A stretch of DNA of 9,147 nucleotides, from positions 1-9,147 of the forward strand of contig JAOUMF010000043.1 in NCBI GenBank assembly GCA_029881615.1, read 5' to 3'. Shown piece by piece: positions 1 to 7,071 of this stretch. The first letter of the stretch is position 1. Each line of letters opens with the position of its first letter. The position numbers and the translations under genes were made by a program. This stretch comes from Alphaproteobacteria bacterium (GTDB lineage Bacteria > Pseudomonadota > Alphaproteobacteria > UBA8366 > JADFVY01). The notes under the pieces are model-generated. The model did not search any database and was not told where the DNA came from. It worked only from the letters and a program-made list of their open reading frames with translations.

Positions 1-1837
1 TTGCATAGGTCGCCAGACTGTTGATCAGGCCGATATTCGGACCTTCCGGCGTCTCGATCGGGCAAATGCGTCCATAATGCGTCGGATGCACGTCGCGCAC
101 CTCGAAACCGGCGCGTTCGCGCGTCAGACCGCCCGGCCCAAGGGCCGACAGGCGCCGCTTATGGGTGATTTCCGACAGCGGGTTGGTCTGATCCATGAAC
201 TGCGACAGCTGCGACGAGCCAAAGAATTCGCGCACCGCCGCGGCCGCCGGCTTGGCGTTGATCAAATCATGCGGCATCACGCTGTCGATATCGACCGAGC
301 TCATGCGCTCGCGGATCGCGCGCTCCATGCGCAACAAGCCAATGCGATACTGATTCTCCATCAGTTCGCCGACCGAACGAACCCGGCGGTTACCAAGATG
401 ATCGATATCGTCGATCTCGCCCTTGCCGTCCTTCAGGCCGACAAGCGTTTTCAGGATCGAGAGGATGTCTTCCTTGCGCAACGTGCGAACCTGATCGTCG
501 GTCGTCATGTTCAGGCGCGAATTCATTTTCACGCGCCCGACGGACGACAGATCGTAACGCTCATTGTCGAAGAACAAGCCCTTGAACAAGGCCTCCGCCG
601 TTTCAAGGGTCGGCGGCTCGCCCGGGCGCATCACACGATAGATGTCGATCAGCGCCTCTTCACGGTTGGCATTCTTGTCACCCGCCAGCGTATTGCGAAT
701 ATAGGCGCCCACATTGATATGGTCGATCGCCAGCGTGGGCAGGGTCTTGTGGTTCGCCTCGGTCAGGGTAACCAGCAATTCCTCGGTAATCTCGTCGCCG
801 GCCTCGGCGAAGATCTCACCATTGCTCTCGTCGATCACATCCTCGGCGATATAGCCGCCGACGATATCCTCGTTGCTGACCAGAATTTCCTTCAGCTTGT
901 CCTCGAGCAGCTTCTTCATCACTCGCGGCGTCAGCTTCGAACCGGCCTCGGCAACCACGCTGCCGGTCTTGGCATCGATCAGATCGGACGTAAGTTTATG
1001 CCCGCGCAGACGTTCCTCGTCGAAGGCCGTCTTCCAACCGCTCTTCGTCAACGTATAGGTGACGGTGTCGTAGAAGTGGTTAAGCACCTCTTCCTTCGAC
1101 ATGCCCTGGGCTTCATGCGGCTCAAGGCCTCTGTCTTCCTTCGCGCGCTCAACACGAAGCGCCGCCGTAGCGTCGCTATCCAGCGCCAGCAACAGCGTCG
1201 TCGCCGGCAACTTGCGGCGACGGTCGATACGCACGAACGCGAGATCCTTGGCGTCGAATTCGAAATCCAGCCAGGAGCCGCGATAGGGGATAACCCGCGC
1301 GGCATACAGGAACTTGCCCGATGAATGGGTCTTGCCCTTGTCGTGGTCGAAGAACACGCCAGGCGAACGATGCATCTGGCTTACGATAACACGCTCGGTG
1401 CCGTTCACGATAAAGGTGCCGTTACCCGTCATCAGGGGCATATCGCCCATATAGACGTCCTGCTCCTTGATATCGCGGATCGAACGCGCGCCGGTATCTT
1501 CGTCGACATCCCAGACGACCAGGCGAAGGGTAACCTTCAACGGCGCGGCATAGGTGATGCCCCGCTGCTGGCATTCCTCAACGTCGTATTTGGGATCCTC
1601 AAGCTCATACCGCACGAATTCAAGCTGTGCGCGCTCGGAAAAATCCCGGATGGGGAATACCGATTTGAAGACCGCTTCCAGCCCGTAATCGCCGCGTTCC
1701 TCCGCGACAATATCCATCTGCAGGAAATTGTCATACGAGGCTCTCTGAACCTCGATCAGGTTCGGCATAGGCGCGACTTCGGGGATTCGGCCAAAACTCT
1801 TGCGGATACGCTTACGCCCCGTGAACGACTTCGCCAT
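1..1837 (-). CDS. rpoB: RNA polymerase beta subunit, N-terminal part (partial)
   Basis: This is the first 612 codons of the beta subunit of DNA-dependent RNA polymerase; the rest, normally well over 1,300 residues, lies beyond the left edge. The ATG at 1835-1837 begins [20 protein letters not shown], a typical alphaproteobacterial RpoB start, and has a GAGG ribosome-binding site at 1846-1849, 8 bases upstream. The reading frame at the start is the same as at the left edge, where it reads [18 protein letters not shown], so there is no net frameshift. The rifampicin-binding cluster is complete at about residues 541-566 (positions 140-217): Gln546, Asp549, His559 and Ser564 match E. coli Q513, D516, H526 and S531, all in the drug-sensitive state. 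It follows rplL in the usual rplKAJL-rpoBC order; rpoC should follow outside the window. Confidence 0.98.
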   Translation of the reverse strand, partial: MAKSFTGRKRIRKSFGRIPEVAPMPNLIEVQRASYDNFLQMDIVAEERGDYGLEAVFKSVFPIRDFSERAQLEFVRYELEDPKYDVEECQQRGITYAAPLKVTLRLVVWDVDEDTGARSIRDIKEQDVYMGDMPLMTGNGTFIVNGTERVIVSQMHRSPGVFFDHDKGKTHSSGKFLYAARVIPYRGSWLDFEFDAKDLAFVRIDRRRKLPATTLLLALDSDATAALRVERAKEDRGLEPHEAQGMSKEEVLNHFYDTVTYTLTKSGWKTAFDEERLRGHKLTSDLIDAKTGSVVAEAGSKLTPRVMKKLLEDKLKEILVSNEDIVGGYIAEDVIDESNGEIFAEAGDEITEELLVTLTEANHKTLPTLAIDHINVGAYIRNTLAGDKNANREEALIDIYRVMRPGEPPTLETAEALFKGLFFDNERYDLSSVGRVKMNSRLNMTTDDQVRTLRKEDILSILKTLVGLKDGKGEIDDIDHLGNRRVRSVGELMENQYRIGLLRMERAIRERMSSVDIDSVMPHDLINAKPAAAAVREFFGSSQLSQFMDQTNPLSEITHKRRLSALGPGGLTRERAGFEVRDVHPTHYGRICPIETPEGPNIGLINSLATYA

Positions 1838-1899
1838 GATCTAAACCTCGTTAAAATTCGATTCGCGACAACAAAACAAACCTGAAACCAGCGTGCCTA

Positions 1900-1959
1900 G
1901 CGCCGAAGGCGCGTCGAGGGGCGACGCCAAATGGCGCGCCCCTCGCGGCCCGAAAGGCC
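1900..1959 (-). promoter_or_regulatory. Three stacked palindromes between rplL and rpoB
   Basis: The 135-base gap between rplL and rpoB holds three adjacent hairpins in the mRNA sense. The first pairs GGCC at 1956-1959 with GGCC at 1947-1950. The second is strong: the 9-base arms 1937-1945 and 1915-1923 are perfectly complementary, and inside them GGCG 1933-1936 pairs with CGCC 1925-1928 around a 4-base loop, leaving one unpaired base (1924). The third pairs 1908-1912 with 1900-1904 around a 3-base loop. No U run follows directly; a loosely U-rich stretch lies at 1868-1880. In E. coli the same gap holds an attenuator and an RNase III cleavage site that lower rpoBC expression relative to the ribosomal proteins, so a similar role is inferred. 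It could also be an inserted palindromic repeat element. Confidence 0.6.
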
Positions 1960-1972
1960 CTGAAACAACTGA

Positions 1973-2341
1973 CTATTTGAGCTCAACGCTCGCGCCAGCC
2001 TCTTCCAGTTTCTTCTTGATCTCAGCGGCCTCGTCCTTGCCACAAGCTTCCTTGACGGCTTTCGGCGCGCCTTCAACCAGATCCTTGGCTTCTTTCAGGC
2101 CCAGGCCGGTGATGGCACGGACTTCCTTAATGACGTTGATTTTCTTCTCGCCGGCGGCGGTCAGAATAACGTCGAAGGAGTCCTGCTCCTCGGCGGCGGC
2201 GGCAGCAGCCGGAGCGGCAGCAACAGCAACCGGCGCGGCAGCGGAAACGCCCCACTTTTCTTCAAGCAACTTGGCCAGGTCGGCCGCTTCAAGCACGGTA
2301 AGGGCAGACAGGTCGTCGGCCAATTTATCAAGATTCGCCAT
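1973..2341 (-). CDS. rplL: 50S ribosomal protein L7/L12
   Basis: L7/L12 forms the flexible stalk of the large subunit, binding L10 as dimers and recruiting the GTPase factors IF2, EF-Tu, EF-G and RF3. The 122-residue product has the normal length and three normal parts: an N-terminal dimerisation helix region (about 1-32, starting [20 protein letters not shown]), an Ala/Pro-rich hinge (about 33-51), and a C-terminal factor-binding domain with the [20 protein letters not shown] region at about 67-86. The ATG at 2339-2341 has a strong AGGAGA ribosome-binding site at 2351-2356, 9 bases upstream, which fits the need for several L12 copies per ribosome. It lies 52 bases after rplJ. The alanine-rich hinge gives a GC-rich low-complexity stretch near 2190-2245, which is normal for the family. 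Confidence 0.98.
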   Translation of the reverse strand: MANLDKLADDLSALTVLEAADLAKLLEEKWGVSAAAPVAVAAAPAAAAAAEEQDSFDVILTAAGEKKINVIKEVRAITGLGLKEAKDLVEGAPKAVKEACGKDEAAEIKKKLEEAGASVELK

Positions 2342-2393
2342 TTTTCATACTCTCCTAAACTCGAACATTCGGGACTAAAGTCCGGACGCCGCT

Positions 2394-2903
2394 TCAGTTT
2401 TTGGCGGCATAAGCGCCGATAACCCTTGCAAGCTGACCAGCCGGCGCCTGTGTGACGCGAGCCAGTTTTCCTGCCGGGGCTTGCAGCAAACCAACAATCT
2501 TTCCACGCAACTCGTCGAGCGAGGGAAGCTTCGCCAGCGCATTCACGCTAGCCACATCAAGCGTCTTTTCTCCCAAGCCGCCCGATACGATAATCAGCTT
2601 ATCGTTCTTGGATGCGAACTCGACAGCAACCTTGGCGGCCGCTACCGGGTCGACCGATACGGCAATCGCCGTCGGTCCGGTAAAATCATTAGTGAGATGC
2701 GCGAACTTCGTACCCTCGATCGCGAGTTTGGCCAACCGGTTCTTGGTAACCTTAAACCGGGCGCCTGCATCACGCATCTTGCGCCGAAGATCGGACGCCT
2801 CTGCCACGTTGAGACCAGACTGATGAGTAACTACCACCAGTTCATTCTCGTCAAAGGTCTGACGCAACTCGGCGACCAGGGCTTCCTTTTTACCACGGTC
2901 CAC
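2394..2903 (-). CDS. rplJ: 50S ribosomal protein L10
   Basis: L10 anchors the L7/L12 dimers to 23S rRNA beside L11. As the L10-L12 complex it is also the autogenous repressor of its own mRNA in bacteria where this was studied. I place the start at the GTG at 2901-2903, giving 169 residues that begin with DRGKKEALVAEL after the initiator, as in homologues; a GGAG ribosome-binding site sits at 2911-2914 with 7 bases of spacing. The frame stays open upstream to about 2936, but those 11 extra residues (basic, MEHDQTYRRRS) do not look like L10. The RNA-binding part contains KVTKNRLAK at 51-59. The C-terminal L12-binding helix carries two near-identical 10-residue units, QAPAGKLARV (141-150) and QAPAGQLARV (152-161). 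It follows a 275-base structured leader. Confidence 0.96.
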   Translation of the reverse strand: MDRGKKEALVAELRQTFDENELVVVTHQSGLNVAEASDLRRKMRDAGARFKVTKNRLAKLAIEGTKFAHLTNDFTGPTAIAVSVDPVAAAKVAVEFASKNDKLIIVSGGLGEKTLDVASVNALAKLPSLDELRGKIVGLLQAPAGKLARVTQAPAGQLARVIGAYAAKN

Positions 2904-3178
2904 TGATCGTCTCCGATATGTTTGGTCGTGTTCCAATACAGAACGCGACCGGGTTAAATATGGACAGGTATCCGGGATTCAATTCCCTTCGCCCTGGCCG
3001 GTTAGGCCTGTCCCAGCGGTTCGAGCCATGCGGGTATCCCCGAAAACTCTTTACCATCTGTCTATTGCCGGCCGGTTTCCCGTTTACGTCCCGACGAACA
3101 AGTCCGTCGATCCCACCTGCAGTCTCGGACAGGATATTCAGCCGCTATCCCCGACTGGGGATAGCAAGCTGAAATTCT
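2904..3178 (-). promoter_or_regulatory. Structured rplJ leader (candidate L10-L12 autoregulatory region)
   Basis: This 275-base gap is the longest untranslated space inside the ribosomal protein cluster and holds no gene. In the mRNA it contains a long hairpin directly after rplA (3137-3173), a hairpin at 3092-3109 (7-base arms with one G-U pair, 4-base loop) and a domain closed by GGACAGG (3007-3013) pairing with CCUGUCC (2962-2968). That domain includes a small GGCC/GGCC hairpin (2996-3008) and a weak GGGA/UCCC hairpin (2974-2987). Other copies of the pairing partners allow alternative folds: CCUGUCC also occurs at 3127-3133, and GGGGAUA occurs at both 3146-3152 and 3035-3041. L10 leaders ahead of rplJ are established as translational control sites in E. 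coli and Firmicutes; assigning that role here is inference from position and structure. Confidence 0.6.
3137..3173 (-). repeat. Strong hairpin just after the rplA stop codon
   Basis: A perfect 9-base stem (3144-3152 with 3157-3165, loop 3153-3156) is extended by a further 6-base stem (3137-3142 with 3168-3173) across a small internal loop. It begins 5 bases after the rplA stop codon. No U run follows in the mRNA sense, so it is not a classical terminator. It may protect or end the rplK-rplA message after processing, or form part of the rplJ leader. Confidence 0.7.
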
Positions 3179-3880
3179 TCAGGCAGCGCCGCTCAGGCTA
3201 CCGATTTCCAGTTGCATGCCGGGGCCCATCGTAGAGCTCACGGACACGCGCTTGATATATGTTCCCTTGGCGCCACTCGGTTTGGCCTTGGAGATCGCAC
3301 CGAACACCGCGCGGATGTTTTCCGCGATCGCTTCCTCGCCAAAGCTGGCCTTGCCAACGCCGACATGAACGATTCCCGCCTTCTCGGCACGGAACGTCAC
3401 CTCGCCGCCCTTGGCAGCCTTGACCGCATCGCCGACATTCATGGTAACCGTGCCCAGCTTGGGGTTCGGCATCAGCCCACGGGGGCCCAGAACCTTACCC
3501 AGACGACCGACAACGGCCATCATGTCCGGGGTCGCGATGCAGCGATCGAAGTTCATCTCACCGCCCTGGATCTTTTCGGCCAGATCCTCGGCGCCAACCA
3601 GTTCCGCGCCGGCCTTCAAGGCTTCGTCCGCCTTGTCGCCCTTGGCGAACACGGCGACACGCACGGTCTTGCCGGTGCCGTTAGGCAGCTGCACGACACC
3701 GCGCACCTGCTGATCGGCATGACGCGGGTCGATACCAAGATTCATCGACAGTTCAACGGTTTCATCGAACTTGGCCTTGGCGTTCGCCTTGACCAGCTTG
3801 ACCGCCGCGCTCAAATCGTAAGCCTTGTTGCGATCGATGCCTTCATAGGCGGCCCTGATACGCTTTCCTTTAGCTGCCAT
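3179..3880 (-). CDS. rplA: 50S ribosomal protein L1
   Basis: L1 forms the mobile L1 stalk of the large subunit next to the E site, where it helps release deacylated tRNA; free L1 is the classic translational repressor of rplK-rplA. The 233-residue length is normal. The family signature region is clear: [20 protein letters not shown] at 120-139 followed by PK. The C-terminal RNA-binding segment has STMGPGMQL at 216-224. The N-terminus ([16 protein letters not shown]) also fits. The ATG at 3878-3880 lies only 5 bases after the rplK stop, so the ribosome-binding site (GGTGGGG, and AAGGA overlapping the stop) is inside or against the end of rplK, consistent with translational coupling. This fits control of both genes by the candidate L1 site ahead of rplK. 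Confidence 0.98.
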   Translation of the reverse strand: MAAKGKRIRAAYEGIDRNKAYDLSAAVKLVKANAKAKFDETVELSMNLGIDPRHADQQVRGVVQLPNGTGKTVRVAVFAKGDKADEALKAGAELVGAEDLAEKIQGGEMNFDRCIATPDMMAVVGRLGKVLGPRGLMPNPKLGTVTMNVGDAVKAAKGGEVTFRAEKAGIVHVGVGKASFGEEAIAENIRAVFGAISKAKPSGAKGTYIKRVSVSSTMGPGMQLEIGSLSGAA

Positions 3881-3885
3881 ATTCC

Positions 3886-4314
3886 TTACCCCACCACCAA
3901 CAGGCCCATCGAACGGGCGGAACCTTCAATCATTTTCATCGCGGCCTCGACGTCATTGGCGTTGAGGTCGACCATCTTGGCCTCGGCGATTTCGCGCACC
4001 TGCGCCTTTGTCACCTGGCCGACGGTTTCGCGGCCCGGGGTTTTTCCACCCTTGGCCAGTTTGGCTGCCTTCCTGAGGAAATAGGAAGCCGGCGGCGTCT
4101 TGGTCACAAAGCTGAAAGAACGGTCCGCATAAGCGGTGATGACCACGGGGGTCGGGGTCCCCTGTTCCATATTCTGCGTATGAGCGTTGAACGCCTTGCA
4201 GAATTCCATGATGTTCAGTCCGCGCTGACCCAGCGCGGGACCGACCGGCGGCGAGGGATTAGCCTGCCCCGCGGGTATTTCGAGCTTGATATAGCCCTCA
4301 ATCTTCTTTGCCAT
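3886..4314 (-). CDS. rplK: 50S ribosomal protein L11
   Basis: L11 binds the GTPase-associated centre of 23S rRNA; it is the thiostrepton-site protein and is needed for RelA to sense uncharged tRNA. The 142-residue product has the usual length. The N-terminal domain shows [19 protein letters not shown] at 14-32, including the proline helix (Pro-rich 20-25) that thiostrepton resistance changes affect. The C-terminal rRNA-binding domain ends with the family signature GSARSMG at 131-137. The ATG at 4312-4314 has a GGGGTGA ribosome-binding site about 6 bases upstream. It stands 83 bases after nusG, with an L1-type regulatory site in the gap, and overlaps functionally with rplA, which starts 5 bases after its TAA stop. 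Confidence 0.98.
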   Translation of the reverse strand: MAKKIEGYIKLEIPAGQANPSPPVGPALGQRGLNIMEFCKAFNAHTQNMEQGTPTPVVITAYADRSFSFVTKTPPASYFLRKAAKLAKGGKTPGRETVGQVTKAQVREIAEAKMVDLNANDVEAAMKMIEGSARSMGLLVVG

Positions 4315-4343
4315 GTATTCACCCCATATGAGTGTTACGGGTT

Positions 4344-4372
4344 CGCGGTACGGCCCTGGCAGACCTCCCGCG
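4344..4372 (-). promoter_or_regulatory. Candidate L1-binding autoregulatory site ahead of rplK
   Basis: In the mRNA, CGCGG (4368-4372) pairs with CCGCG (4344-4348) to make a 5-base lower stem. An asymmetric internal loop follows, GA on the 5' side and GUA on the 3' side, then an upper stem GGUC/GGCC closing a 6-base loop. The combined pattern GGGAG on the left and GUACC on the right is the known L1 target in rplK leaders (GUGGGAG with GUACCAC in E. coli) and mimics the L1 site in 23S rRNA. It lies 29 bases upstream of the rplK start. Binding of surplus L1 would repress rplK and the coupled rplA. The match is by eye from memory of the motif. Confidence 0.7.
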
Positions 4373-4379
4373 GGTTAAA

Positions 4380-4393
4380 CCGCCAATTGGCGG
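4380..4393 (-). terminator. Short hairpin after nusG (weak terminator or processing site)
   Basis: The stem CCGCC (4380-4384) with GGCGG (4389-4393) closes an AATT loop 4 bases after the nusG stop. In the mRNA it is followed by UUUAA, which is too short a U run for an efficient intrinsic terminator. Partial termination or an RNA 3'-end stabiliser is possible. It directly precedes the L1-type site. Confidence 0.4.
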
Positions 4394-4397
4394 CGTA

Positions 4398-4928
4398 CTA
4401 TAATTTCTCGACCTGGGAGTATTCCAGATCCACCGGCGTCGCCCTGCCAAAAATCGACACCGAAACCTTCAACCTTGCTCTTTCCTCGTCAACGTCCTCG
4501 ACCATGCCGTTGAACGAGGTAAAGGGTCCGTCCGAAACCCGCACCTGCTCGCCAATCTCGAAGGTGACGGAGGGTTTCGGCCGCTCGACACCTTCCTTGA
4601 CCTGCCGCAGGATGCGATCGGCCTCCGACTGGGTGATCGGCGCGGGCTTGCCCCTGGCACCAAGAAAACCGGTGACTTTCGGCGTATCTTTCACCAGATG
4701 CCAGGTCTGGTCGGTCAGTTCCATCTTCACCAGCACATAGCCGGGAAAGAACTTGCGATCCGAACGAACCTTGGCCCCGCGCCGCATTTCCACGACTTCC
4801 TCGGTCGGAACCAGCACTTCGGCGAACAGGTCTTCCATTCCCTTGGCGGCAATCTGCTCCTTGATCGACTGAACGACCTTCGCCTCGAAACCCGAATAGA
4901 CATGAACGACATACCAGCGCAAGGCCAT
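4398..4928 (-). CDS. nusG: Transcription termination/antitermination factor NusG
   Basis: NusG rides on RNA polymerase, reduces pausing, and through its KOW domain contacts either Rho or ribosomal protein S10. The 176-residue product has the NGN domain (RWYVVHVYSGFEAKV at 4-18, KFFPGYVLVKMEL at 59-71) and a C-terminal KOW domain at about 124-152 (FEIGEQVRVSDGPFTSFNG), the normal two-domain layout. I choose the ATG at 4926-4928. It sits one base after the secE TGA stop (TGATATG) with GGTGG as ribosome-binding site 5 bases upstream, and homologues start at this point. A GTG three codons earlier (4935-4937) would overlap secE and is less likely. The tight junction suggests translational coupling to secE, the usual secE-nusG pair. 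Confidence 0.97.
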   Translation of the reverse strand: MALRWYVVHVYSGFEAKVVQSIKEQIAAKGMEDLFAEVLVPTEEVVEMRRGAKVRSDRKFFPGYVLVKMELTDQTWHLVKDTPKVTGFLGARGKPAPITQSEADRILRQVKEGVERPKPSVTFEIGEQVRVSDGPFTSFNGMVEDVDEERARLKVSVSIFGRATPVDLEYSQVEKL

Positions 4929-4929
4929 A

Positions 4930-5127
4930 TCAGCCACCCATCCGCAGCGCGAATTGAACCAGTTCAGCGAAAATCATATCCACCGTCATCAGGAAAATAG
5001 AAGCCAGCGTCACCATGACGAAAACCATGGCGGTGGTGATTCCTGTTTCCTTACGCGACGGCCAGGAGACTTTCGTTACCTCCTGGCGGACCTGACGGAT
5101 AAACTGTGCCGGTGACGTCTTTGCCAT
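4930..5127 (-). CDS. secE: Preprotein translocase subunit SecE
   Basis: SecE is the small essential clamp subunit of the SecYEG channel in the inner membrane. The 65-residue product is the short single-span form usual in alphaproteobacteria; E. coli SecE has three spans. The amphipathic cytoplasmic helix carries the family motif VSWPSRKE at 20-27, and one hydrophobic segment follows at about 29-50 (ITTAMVFVMVTLASIFLMTV). The start is the ATG at 5125-5127 (MAKTSPAQFIRQVRQEV). The frame is open 11 codons further up to a TTG, but that extension does not resemble SecE. The ribosome-binding site is poor: GGGAG lies about 12 bases upstream. It sits 56 bases after tRNA-Trp, and nothing recognisable lies in that gap. 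Confidence 0.96.
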   Translation of the reverse strand: MAKTSPAQFIRQVRQEVTKVSWPSRKETGITTAMVFVMVTLASIFLMTVDMIFAELVQFALRMGG

Positions 5128-5183
5128 ATTCTGTCGGTCGCTCCCGAGGCTTAATTCCAATTACTCAAAGTCGTCAGGCGAAT

Positions 5184-5259
5184 TGGCAGGAGTGGAGGGA
5201 CTCGAACCCACAACCCCCGGTTTTGGAGACCGGTGCTCTGCCAATTGAGCTACACTCCT
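5184..5259 (-). tRNA. tRNA-Trp (CCA anticodon)
   Basis: A complete 76-base tRNA with encoded 3' CCA (5184-5186). The acceptor stem AGGAGTG/CACTCCT, D arm GCTC/GAGC, anticodon stem CCGGT/ACCGG with loop CTCCAAA (anticodon CCA) and T arm with TTCGAGT loop are all present, and the discriminator base is G. A tRNA-Trp between tuf and secE is the usual alphaproteobacterial arrangement. It must be cut out of the longer transcript, which separates tuf from secE-nusG at the RNA level. Confidence 0.97.
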
Positions 5260-5285
5260 ATACGCCTATCAACGAAACAACGTCC

Positions 5286-5309
5286 GGCCGTTTTAATATA
5301 TCGACGGCC
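5286..5309 (-). repeat. Hairpin with AT-rich loop upstream of tRNA-Trp
   Basis: The arms GGCCGT (5286-5291) and ACGGCC (5304-5309) are perfect complements around a 12-base AT-rich loop. It lies 26 bases upstream of the mature tRNA-Trp 5' end and could be an RNase target during tRNA release. The AT-rich loop might serve as a promoter -10 element, but I see no well-spaced -35, so a promoter is not called. Confidence 0.4.
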
Positions 5310-5334
5310 CGACGCGATTTCGCCTTTGTCTCAA

Positions 5335-5357
5335 CCGGGTCCCACGCGGGGACCCGG
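5335..5357 (-). terminator. GC-rich hairpin just after tuf (partial terminator or 3'-end stabiliser)
   Basis: The perfect 9-base arms CCGGGTCCC (5335-5343) and GGGACCCGG (5349-5357) enclose a 5-base loop. The stem starts 7 bases after the tuf TAA stop. In the mRNA it is followed by UUGAGAC rather than a U run, so it is a poor intrinsic terminator. It is well placed to define the 3' end of the tuf message by blocking exonucleases or to reduce readthrough into tRNA-Trp-secE-nusG. Confidence 0.5.
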
Positions 5358-5364
5358 GTACTCC

Positions 5365-6555
<1,191 letters not shown>

Positions 6556-6595
6556 CGGTTCTACAATTCCTGTTCTAATCGCCTACAAAGAACCG
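6556..6595 (-). promoter_or_regulatory. Hairpin abutting the tuf start codon
   Basis: In the mRNA, CGGUUCU (6589-6595) is perfectly complementary to AGAACCG (6556-6562), whose last base directly touches the tuf AUG. The 26-base loop contains the only visible ribosome-binding site, AGGA at 6568-6571. If it forms, the stem would shorten the effective distance from this site to the AUG or hinder ribosome loading. Just upstream, 6595-6607 forms a second small GGCC/GGCC hairpin. Function is inferred from position only. Confidence 0.5.
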
Positions 6596-6646
6596 GCCTG
6601 TCCGGCCATTCCAATCCTCGGTCTCTACCACGGCCCGGCAAGCGAA

Positions 6647-6720
6647 TGGAGCGGGTGATGGGAATCGAACCCACACTACCAGCTTGGAAGGCTGGGGCTC
6701 TACCGTTGAGCTACACCCGC
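6647..6720 (-). tRNA. tRNA-Gly (TCC anticodon)
   Basis: A complete 74-base tRNA with encoded CCA (6647-6649). The acceptor stem GCGGGTG/CACCCGC, D arm, anticodon stem CCAGC/GCTGG with loop CTTCCAA (anticodon TCC) and T arm with TTCGATT loop are present; the discriminator base is T (U). It lies 68 bases after tRNA-Tyr and 91 bases before tuf. The order Tyr-Gly-tuf matches the E. coli tyrU-glyT-thrT-tufB cluster, except that no tRNA-Thr is present in the gap. Confidence 0.97.
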
Positions 6721-6788
6721 ATAAGCCTGTCCGCACATCGCCCTACCGAAATCGCCGGGGCCTTCGACGCCATTCCGGCACGCAGAAA

Positions 6789-6873
6789 TGGTGGAGGGAG
6801 TTGGATTCGAACCAACGTAGGCTAAGCCAACGGGTTTACAGCCCGTCCCCTTTAACCACTCGGGCACCCCTCC
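6789..6873 (-). tRNA. tRNA-Tyr (GTA anticodon)
   Basis: A complete 85-base class II tRNA with encoded CCA (6789-6791). The acceptor stem GGAGGGG/TCCCTCC ends in a G-U pair, the anticodon stem ACGGG/CCCGT carries loop CTGTAAA (anticodon GTA), the variable arm is long as expected for bacterial tRNA-Tyr, and the T arm GTTGG/CCAAC has loop TTCGAAT; the discriminator base is A. It is the first gene after the candidate promoter and so probably the first in the transcription unit. Confidence 0.97.
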
Positions 6874-6929
6874 AGATACTGCGCGCCAAAACATCGGTGT
6901 GCCCGTCCGCGCACCGCTGCGACGGGGGG

Positions 6930-6958
6930 ATGTATGGTCATTTATGGCCGCTTGTCAA
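6930..6958 (-). promoter_or_regulatory. Candidate strong promoter for the tRNA-tuf cluster
   Basis: On the minus strand a perfect TTGACA (6953-6958) is followed after 16 or 17 bases by CATACA (6931-6936) or ATACAT (6930-6935), a weak -10. The DNA upstream of the -35 (about 6959-7006) is markedly AT-rich, as for an UP element, and a run of six C (6924-6929) follows the -10, giving a GC-rich discriminator. UP elements and GC-rich discriminators are typical of stringently controlled stable-RNA and ribosomal promoters. Transcription would start near 6923, about 50 bases before tRNA-Tyr. The -10 is the weak point of this call. Confidence 0.5.
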
Positions 6959-6976
6959 CTTCAAATAACACGATAA

Positions 6977-6992
6977 ATGCGCCAAATCGCAT
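6977..6992. promoter_or_regulatory. Inverted repeat in the divergent control region
   Basis: ATGCG (6977-6981) and CGCAT (6988-6992) form a 5-base inverted repeat with a 6-base spacer, centred about 29 bases upstream of the candidate tRNA-Tyr -35 and 87 bases before rlmB. It has the size of a small operator half-site pair but also lies within the AT-rich upstream region, so it may be chance. The rest of 6874-7071 holds no gene. Confidence 0.25.
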
Positions 6993-7024
6993 AAAGAGGA
7001 AAATACTTCCTCCTCCGCACCGAA

Positions 7025-7041
7025 TTCCACGGCTTGTGGAA
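7025..7041 (+). repeat. Hairpin in the rlmB leader
   Basis: TTCCAC (7025-7030) and GTGGAA (7036-7041) are perfect complements around a 5-base loop, ending 30 bases before the rlmB start. Another short inverted repeat (GAGGAA 6996-7001 with TTCCTC 7007-7012) lies upstream. A TAATAT at 7055-7060 could be a -10 with TTGTGG (7034-7039) as a poor -35 at short spacing; this would give a very short leader and is uncertain. Confidence 0.3.
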
Positions 7042-7071
7042 CCCGCCCAAAAGGTAATATGAAGAGCGATC

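Noticed and set aside
1..1837. Possible frameshift or break in rpoB
   Set aside because: The frame at the ATG (1835-1837) and at the left edge is the same, and conserved RpoB sequence is readable in between.
77..1885. Two long open frames on the plus strand (77-1324 and 1325-1885) opposite rpoB
   Set aside because: Their products have no recognisable domain, are rich in His/Arg/Gln, and lie exactly antisense to clear RpoB sequence. They are shadows of GC-rich coding bias.
2190..2245. Repetitive GC-rich stretch in rplL as a possible microsatellite
   Set aside because: It encodes the normal Ala-rich hinge of L7/L12.
1893..2378. Plus-strand open frame opposite rplL with an Ala/Ser-rich product
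   Set aside because: It is the antisense reading of the rplL hinge and of the palindromes in the gap.
2400..2480. Tandem 10-residue repeat at the end of L10 as a novel duplication
   Set aside because: The L12-binding C-terminal helix of L10 is normally built from similar repeated units; I recall comparable APA-K/Q-LARV repeats in homologues.
2904..2936. Upstream in-frame start for rplJ
   Set aside because: The extra residues do not look like L10, and the GTG at 2901-2903 has a well-spaced GGAG.
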